The position numbers were made by a program, and so were the translations under genes. From NCBI RefSeq assembly GCF_002994445.1, contig NZ_MRZJ01000006.1:62001-126000 (forward strand): a stretch of 64,000 bases of DNA, written 5' to 3'. Each line of letters begins with the position of its first letter. Position 1 is the first letter of the stretch. This document shows, piece by piece, positions 36,410 through 45,067 of this stretch. The notes under the pieces were generated by a model. That model saw nothing but the letters and a program-made list of their open reading frames with translations. It did no database searches and was not told the DNA's origin. The stretch comes from Staphylococcus simulans. Its GTDB lineage: Bacteria > Bacillota > Bacilli > Staphylococcales > Staphylococcaceae.

Positions 36410-38233
36410 TTATTCGTTTTCTTTACGACGACGTGCATTTAATAAGAATAATGTACCAGCACTTGCGATTACTGAACCAGAAAGTAAACCGAATAATACT
36501 TGATCTTGTTCACCAGTTGCAGGTAATTGTTTTTTAGCGTCTTTAGCTTTTTGAGCAGCAGCAGCTTTAGGTGCAGCTTTTTGGTCTGCAGCTTTTTGAG
36601 GAGCTTTTACGCCTTGAGCAGGTGCTTTTTTACCGTCTTTAGTTACTTGGTCTTTACCAGTAGTGTTACCAGTAGTTTTTCCTGAATTATCTGCTTTGTT
36701 TGCATCTTTAGCAGGAGTTTTAGCAGGTGCTTTTTTATCATCTTTTTTAACAACTTTAGCTTTTAAAGCATCTGCATCTTTAGCAGCTTTAACAATTGCT
36801 TGTAAATCTTTACCTTGGTGTGCAGCTTCAGCAATTTCAGTTTGGAAAGCAGCTTTTTCTGCAGGTGTTAAGTTTTTCAAAGCGGCTACAGCTTTGTGTG
36901 CAGCGTTTGCTTTATCTAAAACAGCTTTAGAAAGAGCTTGTGAAGAACCTGCTTCTTTAACGTTTTTGTCTTTAGCATTTTTAGCGTTTAAGACTCTAGC
37001 GTTGTTTAAGATGTTTTCAAGGTTAGCAGAGTTGTTGTTAGCGATGTCGCTGTTGATTTGTTTGTTGAATGCGCCTTTTTGTTGATCAGTTAAGTTAGTT
37101 AAACCGCTGATAGTATCGAAAGCGTATTGAGCTAAATCTTGAGTAGTTTTAGGTGCATCTTGTGAATGATCTTCTTTAACGTTTTTGTCTTTAGCGTTTT
37201 TAGCATTTAAGACTCTAGCGTTGTTTAAGATGTTTTCAAGGTTAGCAGAGTTGTTGTTAGCGATGTCGCTGTTGATTTGTTTGTTGAATGCGCCTTTTTG
37301 TTGATCAGTTAAGTCGTTTAAACCGCTGATAGTATCGAAAGCGTATTGAGCTAAATCTTTAGTAGTTTTAGGTGCGTCTTGTGAATGGTTTTCTTTAACA
37401 TTTTTTTCTTCGCCGTTGATTTTATCAAGTTGTGTAGCGTCTTTAACTACAGATTCAACAGCAGCGCCAACTTGTGCATTACGTTTCACTTGATCGTAGA
37501 AACCATTTTTTTGTTGGTCAGTTAAGTTGTGTAAAGCAGCAATTTTAGCTGTAGCACCATTGATTGCATCTAATTGTTTAGCGTCTTTAAGAACTGGTTC
37601 AGTTGATTGTCCAACTTCAACGTTTCTAAGAACTTGTTTGTGGAAACCAGCTTTTTCTTTAGCAGAAAGGTTTTTCAATGCGTCGATTGCGCGTTGAGTT
37701 TGACCTGCAGCTTTTTGTTTTTGTTCTTGTTCTTTAGCAACATTTTTAGCAAGTTGAACTTGAGCATCTACTGCTTTAGCATCTTTAACGATACCAGGGA
37801 TTTCAGCTACGCCAGCTTTAGCAATTTTAGCATTGTAGATAGCTTTGTTTTCTTTAGAGATGTTAGCTAATTTGTTAACTTCAGCTTGTGCTTTTTCAAC
37901 TTGTTCTTTAGCTACATTTTGAGCAGTTTGAACTTGTTTTTTAACAGCAGCTTGGTTAGCATTTGCTTGGTCTGCTTGAACTGCATCGTTAAGTACTGCT
38001 TCAACAGGTGGTTGTTGAGTTTGAGCACTTTGTTCGATACGTTTTTTGAAGTTTGCTTTTTCTTGAGGTGTTAAGTGTTGTAAAGCGTCTACTTTTTGAT
38101 AAGCAGCTTGAGCAGGGCTGCTTTGAGTTTCAGCTTGTGCACTGCTTCCTCCGAATACTAATGCTGTACCTAATGATACAGATGCGATACCGACTGATAA
38201 TTTACGTAAAGAAAATAGTTGTTTTTTCTTCAT
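36410..38233 (-). CDS. LPXTG surface protein with GA-like modules (1)
   Basis: A 607-residue cell-wall protein. The signal peptide has a YSIRK-like motif (FSLRKLSVGIASVSLG, 7-22) with cleavage after AQA (about 34). About seven three-helix modules follow, with the pattern L.NLT..QK..F..Q....A......IL.DA..LDA, resembling the albumin-binding GA module. Two of them (about 285-430) belong to a nearly identical 73-residue tandem repeat. A Lys/Ala/Pro-rich wall-spanning region precedes LPATG (570-574), a hydrophobic helix and RRRKENE, so sortase A should anchor it. The ATG at 38233 has GGAGGAAT; the longer frame to 38347 is rejected. Confidence 0.9.
   Translation of the reverse strand: MKKKQLFSLRKLSVGIASVSLGTALVFGGSSAQAETQSSPAQAAYQKVDALQHLTPQEKANFKKRIEQSAQTQQPPVEAVLNDAVQADQANANQAAVKKQVQTAQNVAKEQVEKAQAEVNKLANISKENKAIYNAKIAKAGVAEIPGIVKDAKAVDAQVQLAKNVAKEQEQKQKAAGQTQRAIDALKNLSAKEKAGFHKQVLRNVEVGQSTEPVLKDAKQLDAINGATAKIAALHNLTDQQKNGFYDQVKRNAQVGAAVESVVKDATQLDKINGEEKNVKENHSQDAPKTTKDLAQYAFDTISGLNDLTDQQKGAFNKQINSDIANNNSANLENILNNARVLNAKNAKDKNVKEDHSQDAPKTTQDLAQYAFDTISGLTNLTDQQKGAFNKQINSDIANNNSANLENILNNARVLNAKNAKDKNVKEAGSSQALSKAVLDKANAAHKAVAALKNLTPAEKAAFQTEIAEAAHQGKDLQAIVKAAKDADALKAKVVKKDDKKAPAKTPAKDANKADNSGKTTGNTTGKDQVTKDGKKAPAQGVKAPQKAADQKAAPKAAAAQKAKDAKKQLPATGEQDQVLFGLLSGSVIASAGTLFLLNARRRKENE
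36953..37392 (-). repeat. Two-copy 219-base tandem repeat
   Basis: Two nearly identical copies with a period of 219 bases (73 codons) lie in surface protein gene 1; for example the same text begins at 36962 and 37181. Only a few synonymous or conservative changes separate them, so the duplication is recent or kept homogeneous. Confidence 0.85.
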
Positions 38234-38310
38234 GGTGTTATTCCTCCTATAGTAACTATGCATAGTAACAGTGATAAATATATGGATAATATATAGATAT
38301 GTAACTATTT

Positions 38311-38334
38311 TACACAACATACATAGACGGATAT
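38311..38334 (-). promoter_or_regulatory. Shared upstream element, copy before gene 1
   Basis: TACACAAC-N4-ATAGAC-N3-TAT on the plus strand, 77 bases before the start codon. The minus-strand -10-like TAAAAT overlaps its proximal end. The same spaced pattern occurs at 39961-39984 before gene 2. Confidence 0.6.
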
Positions 38335-38440
38335 GTGCACTATACAAAATATTATGAAAATTCTATGTAAATTTAACGCTTGTTTTCATTCATAGAGTGA
38401 CATATTATGACACTTATAGTTGAGTTATAAGAGAAATAGT

Positions 38441-38490
38441 CAAAAATGCTCTCAAAGAGAGAAGCCTGACAAATCATTTGCCAGACTTCA
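38441..38490 (-). terminator. Terminator of surface protein gene 2
   Basis: A hairpin GAAGTCTGGCAAAT / ATTTGTCAGGCTTC on the minus strand just past the gene. The following T-run is interrupted, so efficiency is uncertain. Confidence 0.6.
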
Positions 38491-38548
38491 AAGGGATATT
38501 GGGGAGTTATTTTTTAAGACTTATTACAAATAGAGAGATTATACTTAA

Positions 38549-39877
38549 TTATTTTTCGTTACGACGACGTGCATTCAATAAGAATAAAGTTCCTGCACTT
38601 GCAAATAGTGAACCTGAAAGCAATCCGAATAATACTTGATCATTTTCACCAGTCGCAGGTAATTCTTTCGCTTTGTTTTCTTCTTTTTTGCTGTCAGCTT
38701 TTGTTGCTTCAGCAGCTGTTTGTTCTTTAGCATCACCTTGTGGTGCTTTTGCATCTTTCACAGCATCAGCTTGTGTGCTGTTAGGTGCAGCTTGATCATT
38801 TAATTGTTTAGCATCAGCTAAGATAGCTTCGATTTTAGAACCTTTATCTTCTTTTTGGGATTTGGCAACTTGTGTATGGAAAGTATCTTTTTGTTTTTGA
38901 GATAAGTTTTCTAATTTGTCGATTGCTTCATGTGCTTTTTCAGCTTTTTCATCTAATGATTGCGCCTCGTCAGCTTTTGGTGCTTCTGCTTTATCATCAG
39001 CTTTTGCATTCTCTTCAGCTGCTTTATCTTCTTTTGTTGTAGTTTCATCTGTTGTTTTGTCTTCTGCTTTATTCTCTTCAGCAGGTGCTTGCTCTTCAGC
39101 AGGTGCTTGTTCTTCTGTAGGTGCTTGCTCTTCAGCAGGTGCTTGCTCTTCAGTTGGTGTTTGTTCTTCGGCTGGAGCTTGTTCTTCAGATGGTGCTTGT
39201 TGTGCATCTAAGTTTTGAGCATCAGCTAAGATAGCATCGAATCTTTGTGTACTGTTTTGTCCGCTTTCGACTAAGATTTGCTGGTTGAATGCATCTTTTT
39301 GTGCATCAGACAAGTTTGGCAAGTTGTTGATGACTGCGTATGCATCTGCAGTTTTTTGATTTAACTCTTCAACTGCAGCTTGTTGTGCTTGTGCGTTTTG
39401 ATCGTTCAAGTTTTGAGCATCAGCTAAGATAGCATCAAATTTTTGCGTGCTGTTTTGTCCGCTTTCAACTAAGATTTGCTGGTTGAATGCATCTTTTTGT
39501 GCATCAGACAGACTAGGCAAGTTGTTGATGACTGCGTAAGCATCAGCTGTTTTTTGATTTAATTCTTCAGCTGCAGCTTGTTGTGCTTGTGCATTTTGTG
39601 AATTCATGTTTTGCGCGTCAGCTAAGATAGCATCAAATTTTTGTGTACTGTTTTGTCCGCTTTCAACTAAAATTTGCTGATTGTACGCATCTTTTTGTGC
39701 GTCAGACAGACTAGGCAAGTTATTGATCGTGTTGTAAGCTTCTTGAGTTGCTTGGTTCAAGTCTTGTGTTTCCGCATTTACAGCTTGGCTTCCCCCTAAA
39801 AATACAAGTGTCCCTAATGAAACTGATGCAATGCCCGCAGAAAATTTGCGTAAAGAAAATATTTGTTTCTTTTTCAT
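38549..39877 (-). CDS. LPXTG surface protein with GA-like modules (2)
   Basis: A 442-residue cell-wall protein with a signal peptide (FSLRKFSAGIASVSLG). Three 66-residue tandem modules follow (about 40-226), each containing NNLPSLSDAQKDAFNQQI and FDAILADAQNLN. This three-helix pattern lies between GA modules and the protein A domain fold. Then come six EEQAPx hexapeptides, an acidic Lys/Glu/Ala linker, one further diverged module (IDKLENLSQKQKDTFHTQV), LPATG (406-410), a helix and RRRNEK. The N- and C-termini are nearly the same as in gene 1, so the two are paralogues. The ligand is unknown. Confidence 0.9.
   Translation of the reverse strand: MKKKQIFSLRKFSAGIASVSLGTLVFLGGSQAVNAETQDLNQATQEAYNTINNLPSLSDAQKDAYNQQILVESGQNSTQKFDAILADAQNMNSQNAQAQQAAAEELNQKTADAYAVINNLPSLSDAQKDAFNQQILVESGQNSTQKFDAILADAQNLNDQNAQAQQAAVEELNQKTADAYAVINNLPNLSDAQKDAFNQQILVESGQNSTQRFDAILADAQNLDAQQAPSEEQAPAEEQTPTEEQAPAEEQAPTEEQAPAEEQAPAEENKAEDKTTDETTTKEDKAAEENAKADDKAEAPKADEAQSLDEKAEKAHEAIDKLENLSQKQKDTFHTQVAKSQKEDKGSKIEAILADAKQLNDQAAPNSTQADAVKDAKAPQGDAKEQTAAEATKADSKKEENKAKELPATGENDQVLFGLLSGSLFASAGTLFLLNARRRNEK
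39080..39187 (-). repeat. 18-base minisatellite (EEQAPx)
   Basis: Six consecutive 18-base units encode EEQAPA, EEQTPT or EEQAPT. Such units can change in number by slippage and alter the length of the wall stalk. Confidence 0.85.
39200..39760 (-). repeat. Three-copy 198-base module repeat
   Basis: Three modules with an exact period of 198 bases: the same text (gcatctttttgtgc) begins at 39291, 39489 and 39687. Copies differ by scattered, mostly silent, changes. Confidence 0.85.
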
Positions 39878-39960
39878 TTTCCAATCCTCCTAAATAAAGT
39901 GAGTATACATTGATAGACTTACAAAGATGAAATAAATATAAATTGCTTATGTATTAATTC

Positions 39961-39984
39961 TACACAACGCCTATAGACACGTAT
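39961..39984 (-). promoter_or_regulatory. Shared upstream element, copy before gene 2
   Basis: TACACAAC-N4-ATAGAC-N3-TAT, 83 bases before the start codon, with the same internal spacing as the copy at 38311. TAGAAT on the minus strand could be the -10 box. Confidence 0.6.
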
Positions 39985-40167
39985 TTTCATTTATTAGAAA
40001 AATGAATGCGTTTTTTTATTGAATTGTTTTGCTCTTATCCACATAGCATGACACATAATGTCATCAGATGACCTGATGATTAATAATGGTGTATTAACAG
40101 TGTCTCTGACGTTTATGTGGCAGATAAATATAAAAATATTACATATATATAGGAAAGAACTGAAAAT

Positions 40168-40210
40168 GAAAAAAGCTGCAGATACTCATTGGTTTGAGTA
40201 CTTGCAGCTA
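40168..40210 (-). terminator. Terminator of the WYL-type regulator
   Basis: A hairpin AGCTGCAaGTACTCA / TGAGTAtcTGCAGCT followed by T residues on the minus strand. Confidence 0.8.
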
Positions 40211-40215
40211 GCAGA

Positions 40216-41101
40216 TTAATATTCGCTGTTGCTTAAACGCGTAAACAGATAAGACTCTTGGAGTTTTAATAATTCCTTCATCACAATTTGATACGTACTT
40301 TCTGGTCCTATGAGCCGTGCTTGATTTCTTGCAGTGAAACAAAAGTTAATCGCGTCTTCTACACACATTTTGATACGGATGACATAATACTTTTTATCTA
40401 CTAATTTAATAATTTCATGCGGATATTTATGACGGATTAATTGGTAAAGCTCAGGCACAAGTTCAAACGTAACCCAGTGAATCGTGTTATAAATAGATTG
40501 AGCATGGAAATGGTTAGGACTCAGAGTGATATTTTTTTTGGTTTAAATCTGTGGATTGAATTTGATCGTCTATCTTATACATTAATTTGAAAGTGAAGTT
40601 ATTATACTGGATTCCGATAGGAGTGATTTCTTTATCTGAATCCACATAGAGCTTGCGAGAGGTGTGAATCGCTCTAGAAGCAAGTACAATATTACTTAAC
40701 TGTTCATACCGCTTAACAACCTTTAGTTTGGATAAATGTGTACGTAATTCTGTTTCATGTTGGGTATGGAAGGTTTTAATCAGTAATTCTAAATAATTGT
40801 AGAGATGCTGATCGATTTCAGGTGAAACGGTTTCTAATAGCGCCAGCAAGAAATATAGTGAAACTTCGTGGTTGGAAATCGAACTGTCCATTTCATAGGT
40901 TCCCATTCTATGATTATAGGTGATTTCTTTTCGGTAACCATGCCATTCATCGGTGTCATATAGAAAATTCCGAATATTGTCGATATCACGCTGTATTGTT
41001 CTCGAAGAGACACCCCATTCATTTGAAAGTTCGTGCTTATTAACCACTTTTTGCTGAATCAGACGTGTATAGATGCTCAATATTCTATGTGCTTGTTCCA
41101 T
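40216..41101 (-). pseudogene. WYL/HTH transcriptional regulator, frameshifted
   Basis: The ATG at 41101 (GGAGGTC upstream) begins a DeoR-like winged helix (HELSNEWGVSSRTIQRDIDNI, about 22-42) followed by a WYL-type domain. The frame closes at 40514 after a run of eight A (plus-strand T 40532-40539). With seven A it would read on as NQKNITLSPNHFHAQSI and into the C-terminal part (PELYQLIRHKYP...), giving about 295 residues, a normal WYL regulator. It is therefore broken in this sequence, or phase-variable, or misread. It is divergent from vraABC. Confidence 0.8.
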
Positions 41102-41371
41102 AAACGACCTCCATTTCTTAAGATGATACTTCTAGTTTGAGAGGATAAAACATTGTATGTGAATGAAATAGGATGTGGGTCATCTTATTTTATTTGTAAA
41201 AACACTTTTGCTAAATTCTTATTCAAGGTTAGTATACAATAGTTTTAGTGACGTGGATATAAGGAATCAAAAGTATTTTATATTAAATTTTGTACTAATT
41301 AAGATTGATTTAAAGGGAATATGCTAAAATAAAAATGATTATTTTATAACAAAGAGAAAGGTGGAACGACC

Positions 41372-42748
41372 ATGTCTTTGAATGTGGTTCAAACTGAAGC
41401 AAGCCGATTAACACAGTCAGAGCTGATTCATTACTTGAAATCAGATGTACCGTTTATACAGCAATGGGCAATACATGAACGTATCGGTATTTTAATACAA
41501 GATCCTGCTCAATTTATGCGTGTTTATCAAGCAATTCAAGGAGCAGGCCATTTGCCTGTGGTATTAGATTCAAAATGGACATCAGAACAGCTGCATGAAA
41601 TTTTAGCGCATTACGAAGTGACGCAAGTGATTGCGGATAAACAGATTGAAGATGTACATACAGTCAGACTGGAACAATTAAATGAAGCAGAGGGTTCAGA
41701 GGAACTGCATGAATTGCATATGCCGCCAGATGGTTTATTGCACATTGGTTTTACTTCAGGCACAACTGGCATGCCTAAAGCCTATTATCGCAACCGTCAT
41801 TCATGGGATGTCAGTTATGATGCCAACGATGCAATTTTAGAGACGAAGCCTTCTTGTATTATCGCACCGGGACCATTGGCCCATTCTTTAACGCTTTATG
41901 CGATGATGTATGCATATCATTCAGAATTGACATGCTATATGCAGATGGATTATCACCCTGTGCAGCTGCTGCATCAATTACAAGCACAAAATGGTGCGGC
42001 TGTTTTTATTGTACCTTCGGTACTAGAACAGCTATTACAGTTTGATGCGAAACAATTAACCGAAGTGTCAGTAACGTTTTTATCTTCAGGCGCAAAGTTA
42101 GAACCGCATACGATTCAAAAATTCAAACAGAAACTGCCGAATGCGCAAGTAATAGAATTCTTCGGGACAAGTGAAGCGAGTTTTATTTCATATCATCATG
42201 TAACAGATTACGCACCGAAAAATGTCGGCAAGTTATTTAAAGGCGTGAAAGTCATTTTAACAGATGATAGCGGAAAACAATTGCCTGATTCAAAACAAGT
42301 TGGCCAGCTGCACGTACAAAGCGAAATGGTCTTTTCAGGTTATGTAGGTGCTGAATCTATTTCAAGCAGAGATACCATTGCGACAGGAGACTATGCCAGA
42401 ATGACAGATGACCAAGAACTGATTTTAGAAGGTCGTGTAAATAATAAGGTGATTGTCGGCGGTATGAACGTCTATCCAGAAGAAGTAGAACGTGTGATTA
42501 CTGACACGACACCGATTCAACATGTTATGGTGATTGGTGTGCCGCATTATGAACTTGGAGAAGTACTGATTGCTTACTATCAATCAGAAACAGATTTAGA
42601 GATTCGTGAAGTGAAACAAATATTACGCAGTCATTTAGAACGTTACAAAGTACCGATGCGATTTATTAAAGTTCCAGAAATGCTTTGGACTTCCAGCGGT
42701 AAAGTTGCACGTCAGCAAATGATTGAAAAATACGGGAGGCAATCATAA
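41372..42748 (+). CDS. vraA: VraA, acyl-CoA synthetase-like enzyme
   Basis: A 458-residue member of the AMP-forming adenylate superfamily. Motifs: GFTSGTTGMPKA (about 128), FFGTSEASF, ATGDYARM and the catalytic C-terminal Lys in WTSSGKVARQQM. The length and the next two genes match S. aureus vraA-vraB-vraC, a fatty-acid-type operon known to respond in vancomycin-resistant strains. It should activate an acid as its CoA ester. The ATG has AAAGGTGG upstream. Confidence 0.88.
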   Translation: MSLNVVQTEASRLTQSELIHYLKSDVPFIQQWAIHERIGILIQDPAQFMRVYQAIQGAGHLPVVLDSKWTSEQLHEILAHYEVTQVIADKQIEDVHTVRLEQLNEAEGSEELHELHMPPDGLLHIGFTSGTTGMPKAYYRNRHSWDVSYDANDAILETKPSCIIAPGPLAHSLTLYAMMYAYHSELTCYMQMDYHPVQLLHQLQAQNGAAVFIVPSVLEQLLQFDAKQLTEVSVTFLSSGAKLEPHTIQKFKQKLPNAQVIEFFGTSEASFISYHHVTDYAPKNVGKLFKGVKVILTDDSGKQLPDSKQVGQLHVQSEMVFSGYVGAESISSRDTIATGDYARMTDDQELILEGRVNNKVIVGGMNVYPEEVERVITDTTPIQHVMVIGVPHYELGEVLIAYYQSETDLEIREVKQILRSHLERYKVPMRFIKVPEMLWTSSGKVARQQMIEKYGRQS

Positions 42749-43899
42749 TGAGAGAAGCAGTGATTATTGAGGCTAAACGTACGCCTATAGGGCAATACGG
42801 AGGCCTATTCAAACACTTAGAACCAGAAGACTTGCTTCAACCTCTGATAAAGCATATGACACAGCTGCATCCTGCTATTGCAGAAAATATTAATGATGTC
42901 ATTATCGGTAATACAGTCGGCAACGGCGGTAATATCGCACGCAAATCACTGCTGCATGCAGGGCTTTCATATCATATCCCTGGTATGACAGTAGATCGCC
43001 AATGCGGTTCAGGTTTAGAAGCTGTTAATATCGCATGCCGAATGGTACAAGCTGGCGCAGGCGACATCTATTTAGCTGGCGGTGTCGAGTCTGTCAGTCG
43101 TGCACCTTGGAAAATTCAAAAACCGCAATCACTGTATGAGAAACATCCTCCAGAGATTTATGAACGTGCACCGTTCACACCAGAAACTATGGGAGATCCG
43201 AGTATGTTAGAAGCAGCTGAAAATGTCGCACAAGTTTATCAAGTTTCGCGAGAACGCCAAGATGCATGGGCTGCACGCAGTCATCATCAATACTTTGCCT
43301 ATCAATCACAAATCCAGCAAGAAATCATACCGTTAACGGTTCATGGAAAAGAAGTAACGCAAGATGAATCACCAAAACAAAAGATGACAGTACAACGTTT
43401 ATCACGTTTAAAACCATTATTTAAAGACGGAACTATTACAGTAGGGAATGCATGTCCGAAAAGCGATGGTGCCGCGCTAGTGCTGGTTATGTCGCAAGAA
43501 AAAGCAGAGGCTTTAGGGTTAAAGCCTTTACTTAAATTTACAGATGCACAAACGGCAGGGGTGAATCCAAAATTACTCGGAATTGGTCCTGTTCCAGCAA
43601 CAGAACAATTATTGATGCGTCGCAATTTGTCAGTTGCGGATATAGATTGGACTGCATTTAATGAAGCATTCAGTTCGCAAGTATTAGCTTCTATAGATTT
43701 ATTAGGATTAGATAAACAAAAAGTCAATCCATTCGGCGGTGCTTTAGCAGAAGGGCATCCTTACGGTGCCAGCGGTGCAAATTTAGTAGCACGTCTGCTT
43801 TCTATTCAAGCTTATTCCCCAGGCAATCAATTGTTGGCCGCAATCGGTATCGGCGGCGGTTTAGGTATCGCAACCTTATTTAAAAAGGCGGAAGATTAA
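42748..43899 (+). CDS. vraB: VraB, thiolase family protein
   Basis: A 383-residue thiolase. The N-terminal acyl-accepting Cys is in VDRQCGSGLEA (about 88), and the His motif NPFGGALAEGHPYGASGAN (about 340) is intact. The C-terminal motif that usually reads CxGGG with the second catalytic Cys is IGIGGGLGIA, where no Cys is present. The enzyme may therefore lack normal Claisen activity or use another base. The ATG overlaps the vraA stop codon (TAATG). Confidence 0.88.
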   Translation: MREAVIIEAKRTPIGQYGGLFKHLEPEDLLQPLIKHMTQLHPAIAENINDVIIGNTVGNGGNIARKSLLHAGLSYHIPGMTVDRQCGSGLEAVNIACRMVQAGAGDIYLAGGVESVSRAPWKIQKPQSLYEKHPPEIYERAPFTPETMGDPSMLEAAENVAQVYQVSRERQDAWAARSHHQYFAYQSQIQQEIIPLTVHGKEVTQDESPKQKMTVQRLSRLKPLFKDGTITVGNACPKSDGAALVLVMSQEKAEALGLKPLLKFTDAQTAGVNPKLLGIGPVPATEQLLMRRNLSVADIDWTAFNEAFSSQVLASIDLLGLDKQKVNPFGGALAEGHPYGASGANLVARLLSIQAYSPGNQLLAAIGIGGGLGIATLFKKAED

Positions 43900-44586
43900 A
43901 TGAAACAAACATTGATATGGCAATCGCCGAAATCAGTGCATCGTTCATTAAATCTAGATGCCTTTTATCTGACCAAGATTTGGCATGCTTTTGATGCATT
44001 TCAACAAAAGCACCAAGCACCTTTGATTTTAAGAAACAAAGTCATCTGCCAATATGCACCTTTAATTGAAGGGGAAAGCTACAAAGCAGAATTAATATGC
44101 AGATCACAAAAGAAACTTCGACAGTTTATACACTACTGCTATGTACTTACAATGATATCATTGCGTGACAATAAAACATGTATGGAAATAACAACAACAT
44201 TCATTGAACAGACTGATTCATCATCTAAAATAGAACAAAAGGCCAAACAACCAAGCAACCCTTCAACAATATCATCACAATATATTCCTTTAGTTATAGA
44301 CTGGGAAGATGTATTAGATTATTTGAAACAAGTGAATGATTATAACCCGATTCATCTTCATAACCACATTCTTCCGGGCGACTATGTTGTGATGGCCGCA
44401 TTAGAGACATTGTCTAAGCGTCAAGAAAGTTTAAACACTGTTCAAGAAATAGAAGTGAAATTCAAGCAGATGATGCATCGAACAGATCAATTATGGATGA
44501 ACGTGAAAGAAGAGCGTTCATTGATTAAGATTCAAATCGTTAATCAAGCAGCGGAGACTTGTGTTGAAGTGTGGATTAAAGTGTGA
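43900..44586 (+). CDS. vraC: VraC, MaoC/hotdog-like protein
   Basis: A 228-residue protein with a C-terminal hydratase-like motif NDYNPIHLHNHILPGDYVV, as in MaoC dehydratases (Asp and His of the catalytic pair). The N-terminal half shows no clear motif but may be a second, inactive hotdog. It starts at the base after the vraB stop codon, so it is in the same operon. Together vraABC look like ligase, thiolase and hydratase of a fatty-acid or related CoA pathway. Confidence 0.8.
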   Translation: MKQTLIWQSPKSVHRSLNLDAFYLTKIWHAFDAFQQKHQAPLILRNKVICQYAPLIEGESYKAELICRSQKKLRQFIHYCYVLTMISLRDNKTCMEITTTFIEQTDSSSKIEQKAKQPSNPSTISSQYIPLVIDWEDVLDYLKQVNDYNPIHLHNHILPGDYVVMAALETLSKRQESLNTVQEIEVKFKQMMHRTDQLWMNVKEERSLIKIQIVNQAAETCVEVWIKV

Positions 44587-44610
44587 CATACAATTCAATA
44601 GGAAAGATTC

Positions 44611-44648
44611 AACAAGAAAATTACACATGTGGTTTTCTTGTTTTTTTA
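44611..44648 (+). terminator. vraABC terminator
   Basis: A hairpin AACAAGAAAA / TTTTCTTGTT followed by T residues. Confidence 0.78.
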
Positions 44649-45067
44649 AGCTATATAATGTGCAATTTTAAAATAATGTAAATTATCTGTATTTCTGCGT
44701 TAGCAGGGTATAGCCACATTAGGAGGGGTTGTTTATAAAGTAATGCTCAATTTTATTCTTGTGCCCTCACTAGGATTGTGGGTTTATGGTGTTGATTCAG
44801 CCACATAAGTGAAATCGAATAAGGATAATGCATATATTCTCTAAAAAATGAATAAAATATTTTATTTGAGAATTATGACTCTGTAAATCAAGGGATTATT
44901 CGGTTTTATGCATGTAAAACCCATGAAAATGTATTAAATATGCAAAAACATGCAATGAATAAAAGAATAAGTGTGAAATATATAACACTTATAATGTGAT
45001 TTAATTCACATGAGCATTAGTTGAAAGGGCTTACAATATAGATAAATAAAACAAGGAGGTTTCACAA
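44649..45067. other. Upstream region of arcA
   Basis: After the terminator about 320 bases hold no supported gene. A TTAGGAGGGG sequence near 44720 is followed by very short frames only (one of 21 codons, MLNFILVPSLGLWVYG). The last 100 bases are the arcA control region. Confidence 0.45.
44972..45037 (+). promoter_or_regulatory. arcA promoter with two ArcR/Crp-type boxes
   Basis: TGTGATTTAATTCACA (44995-45010) is a perfect TGTGA-N6-TCACA box. A second, TGTGAAATATATAACA (44972-44987), has one mismatch. With TACAAT (45032-45037) as -10, the start would be near 45044 and the perfect box would be centred at about -41.5, the place for class II activation. A regulator of this family, arcR, is encoded at 48212. 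Confidence 0.75.

Larger units (their letters stand above)
38234..38548. other. Region between the two surface protein genes
   Basis: Holds the promoter region of surface protein gene 1 and the terminator of gene 2. No gene is visible. The element TACACAAC-N4-ATAGAC-N3-TAT (38311-38334) and GTGACATATTATGACAC (38397-38413) recur at matching places before gene 2. Confidence 0.6.
39878..40215. other. Region upstream of surface protein gene 2
   Basis: Promoter region with no gene. It carries the shared element at 39961-39984 and the inverted repeat ATGACACATAATGTCAT (40048-40064). The terminator of the regulator gene lies at its far end. Confidence 0.55.

Noticed and set aside
37607..38265. Plus-strand frames rich in Phe, Leu and Ser opposite surface protein gene 1
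   Set aside because: Antisense shadows of the Lys/Ala-rich coding sequence, with no ribosome sites.
38953..39218. Long frames on both strands across the EEQAP repeat
   Set aside because: They arise from the 18-base repeat read in other frames (all Lys/His/Leu or Ser/Ala) and have no ribosome sites; the LPXTG gene explains the region.
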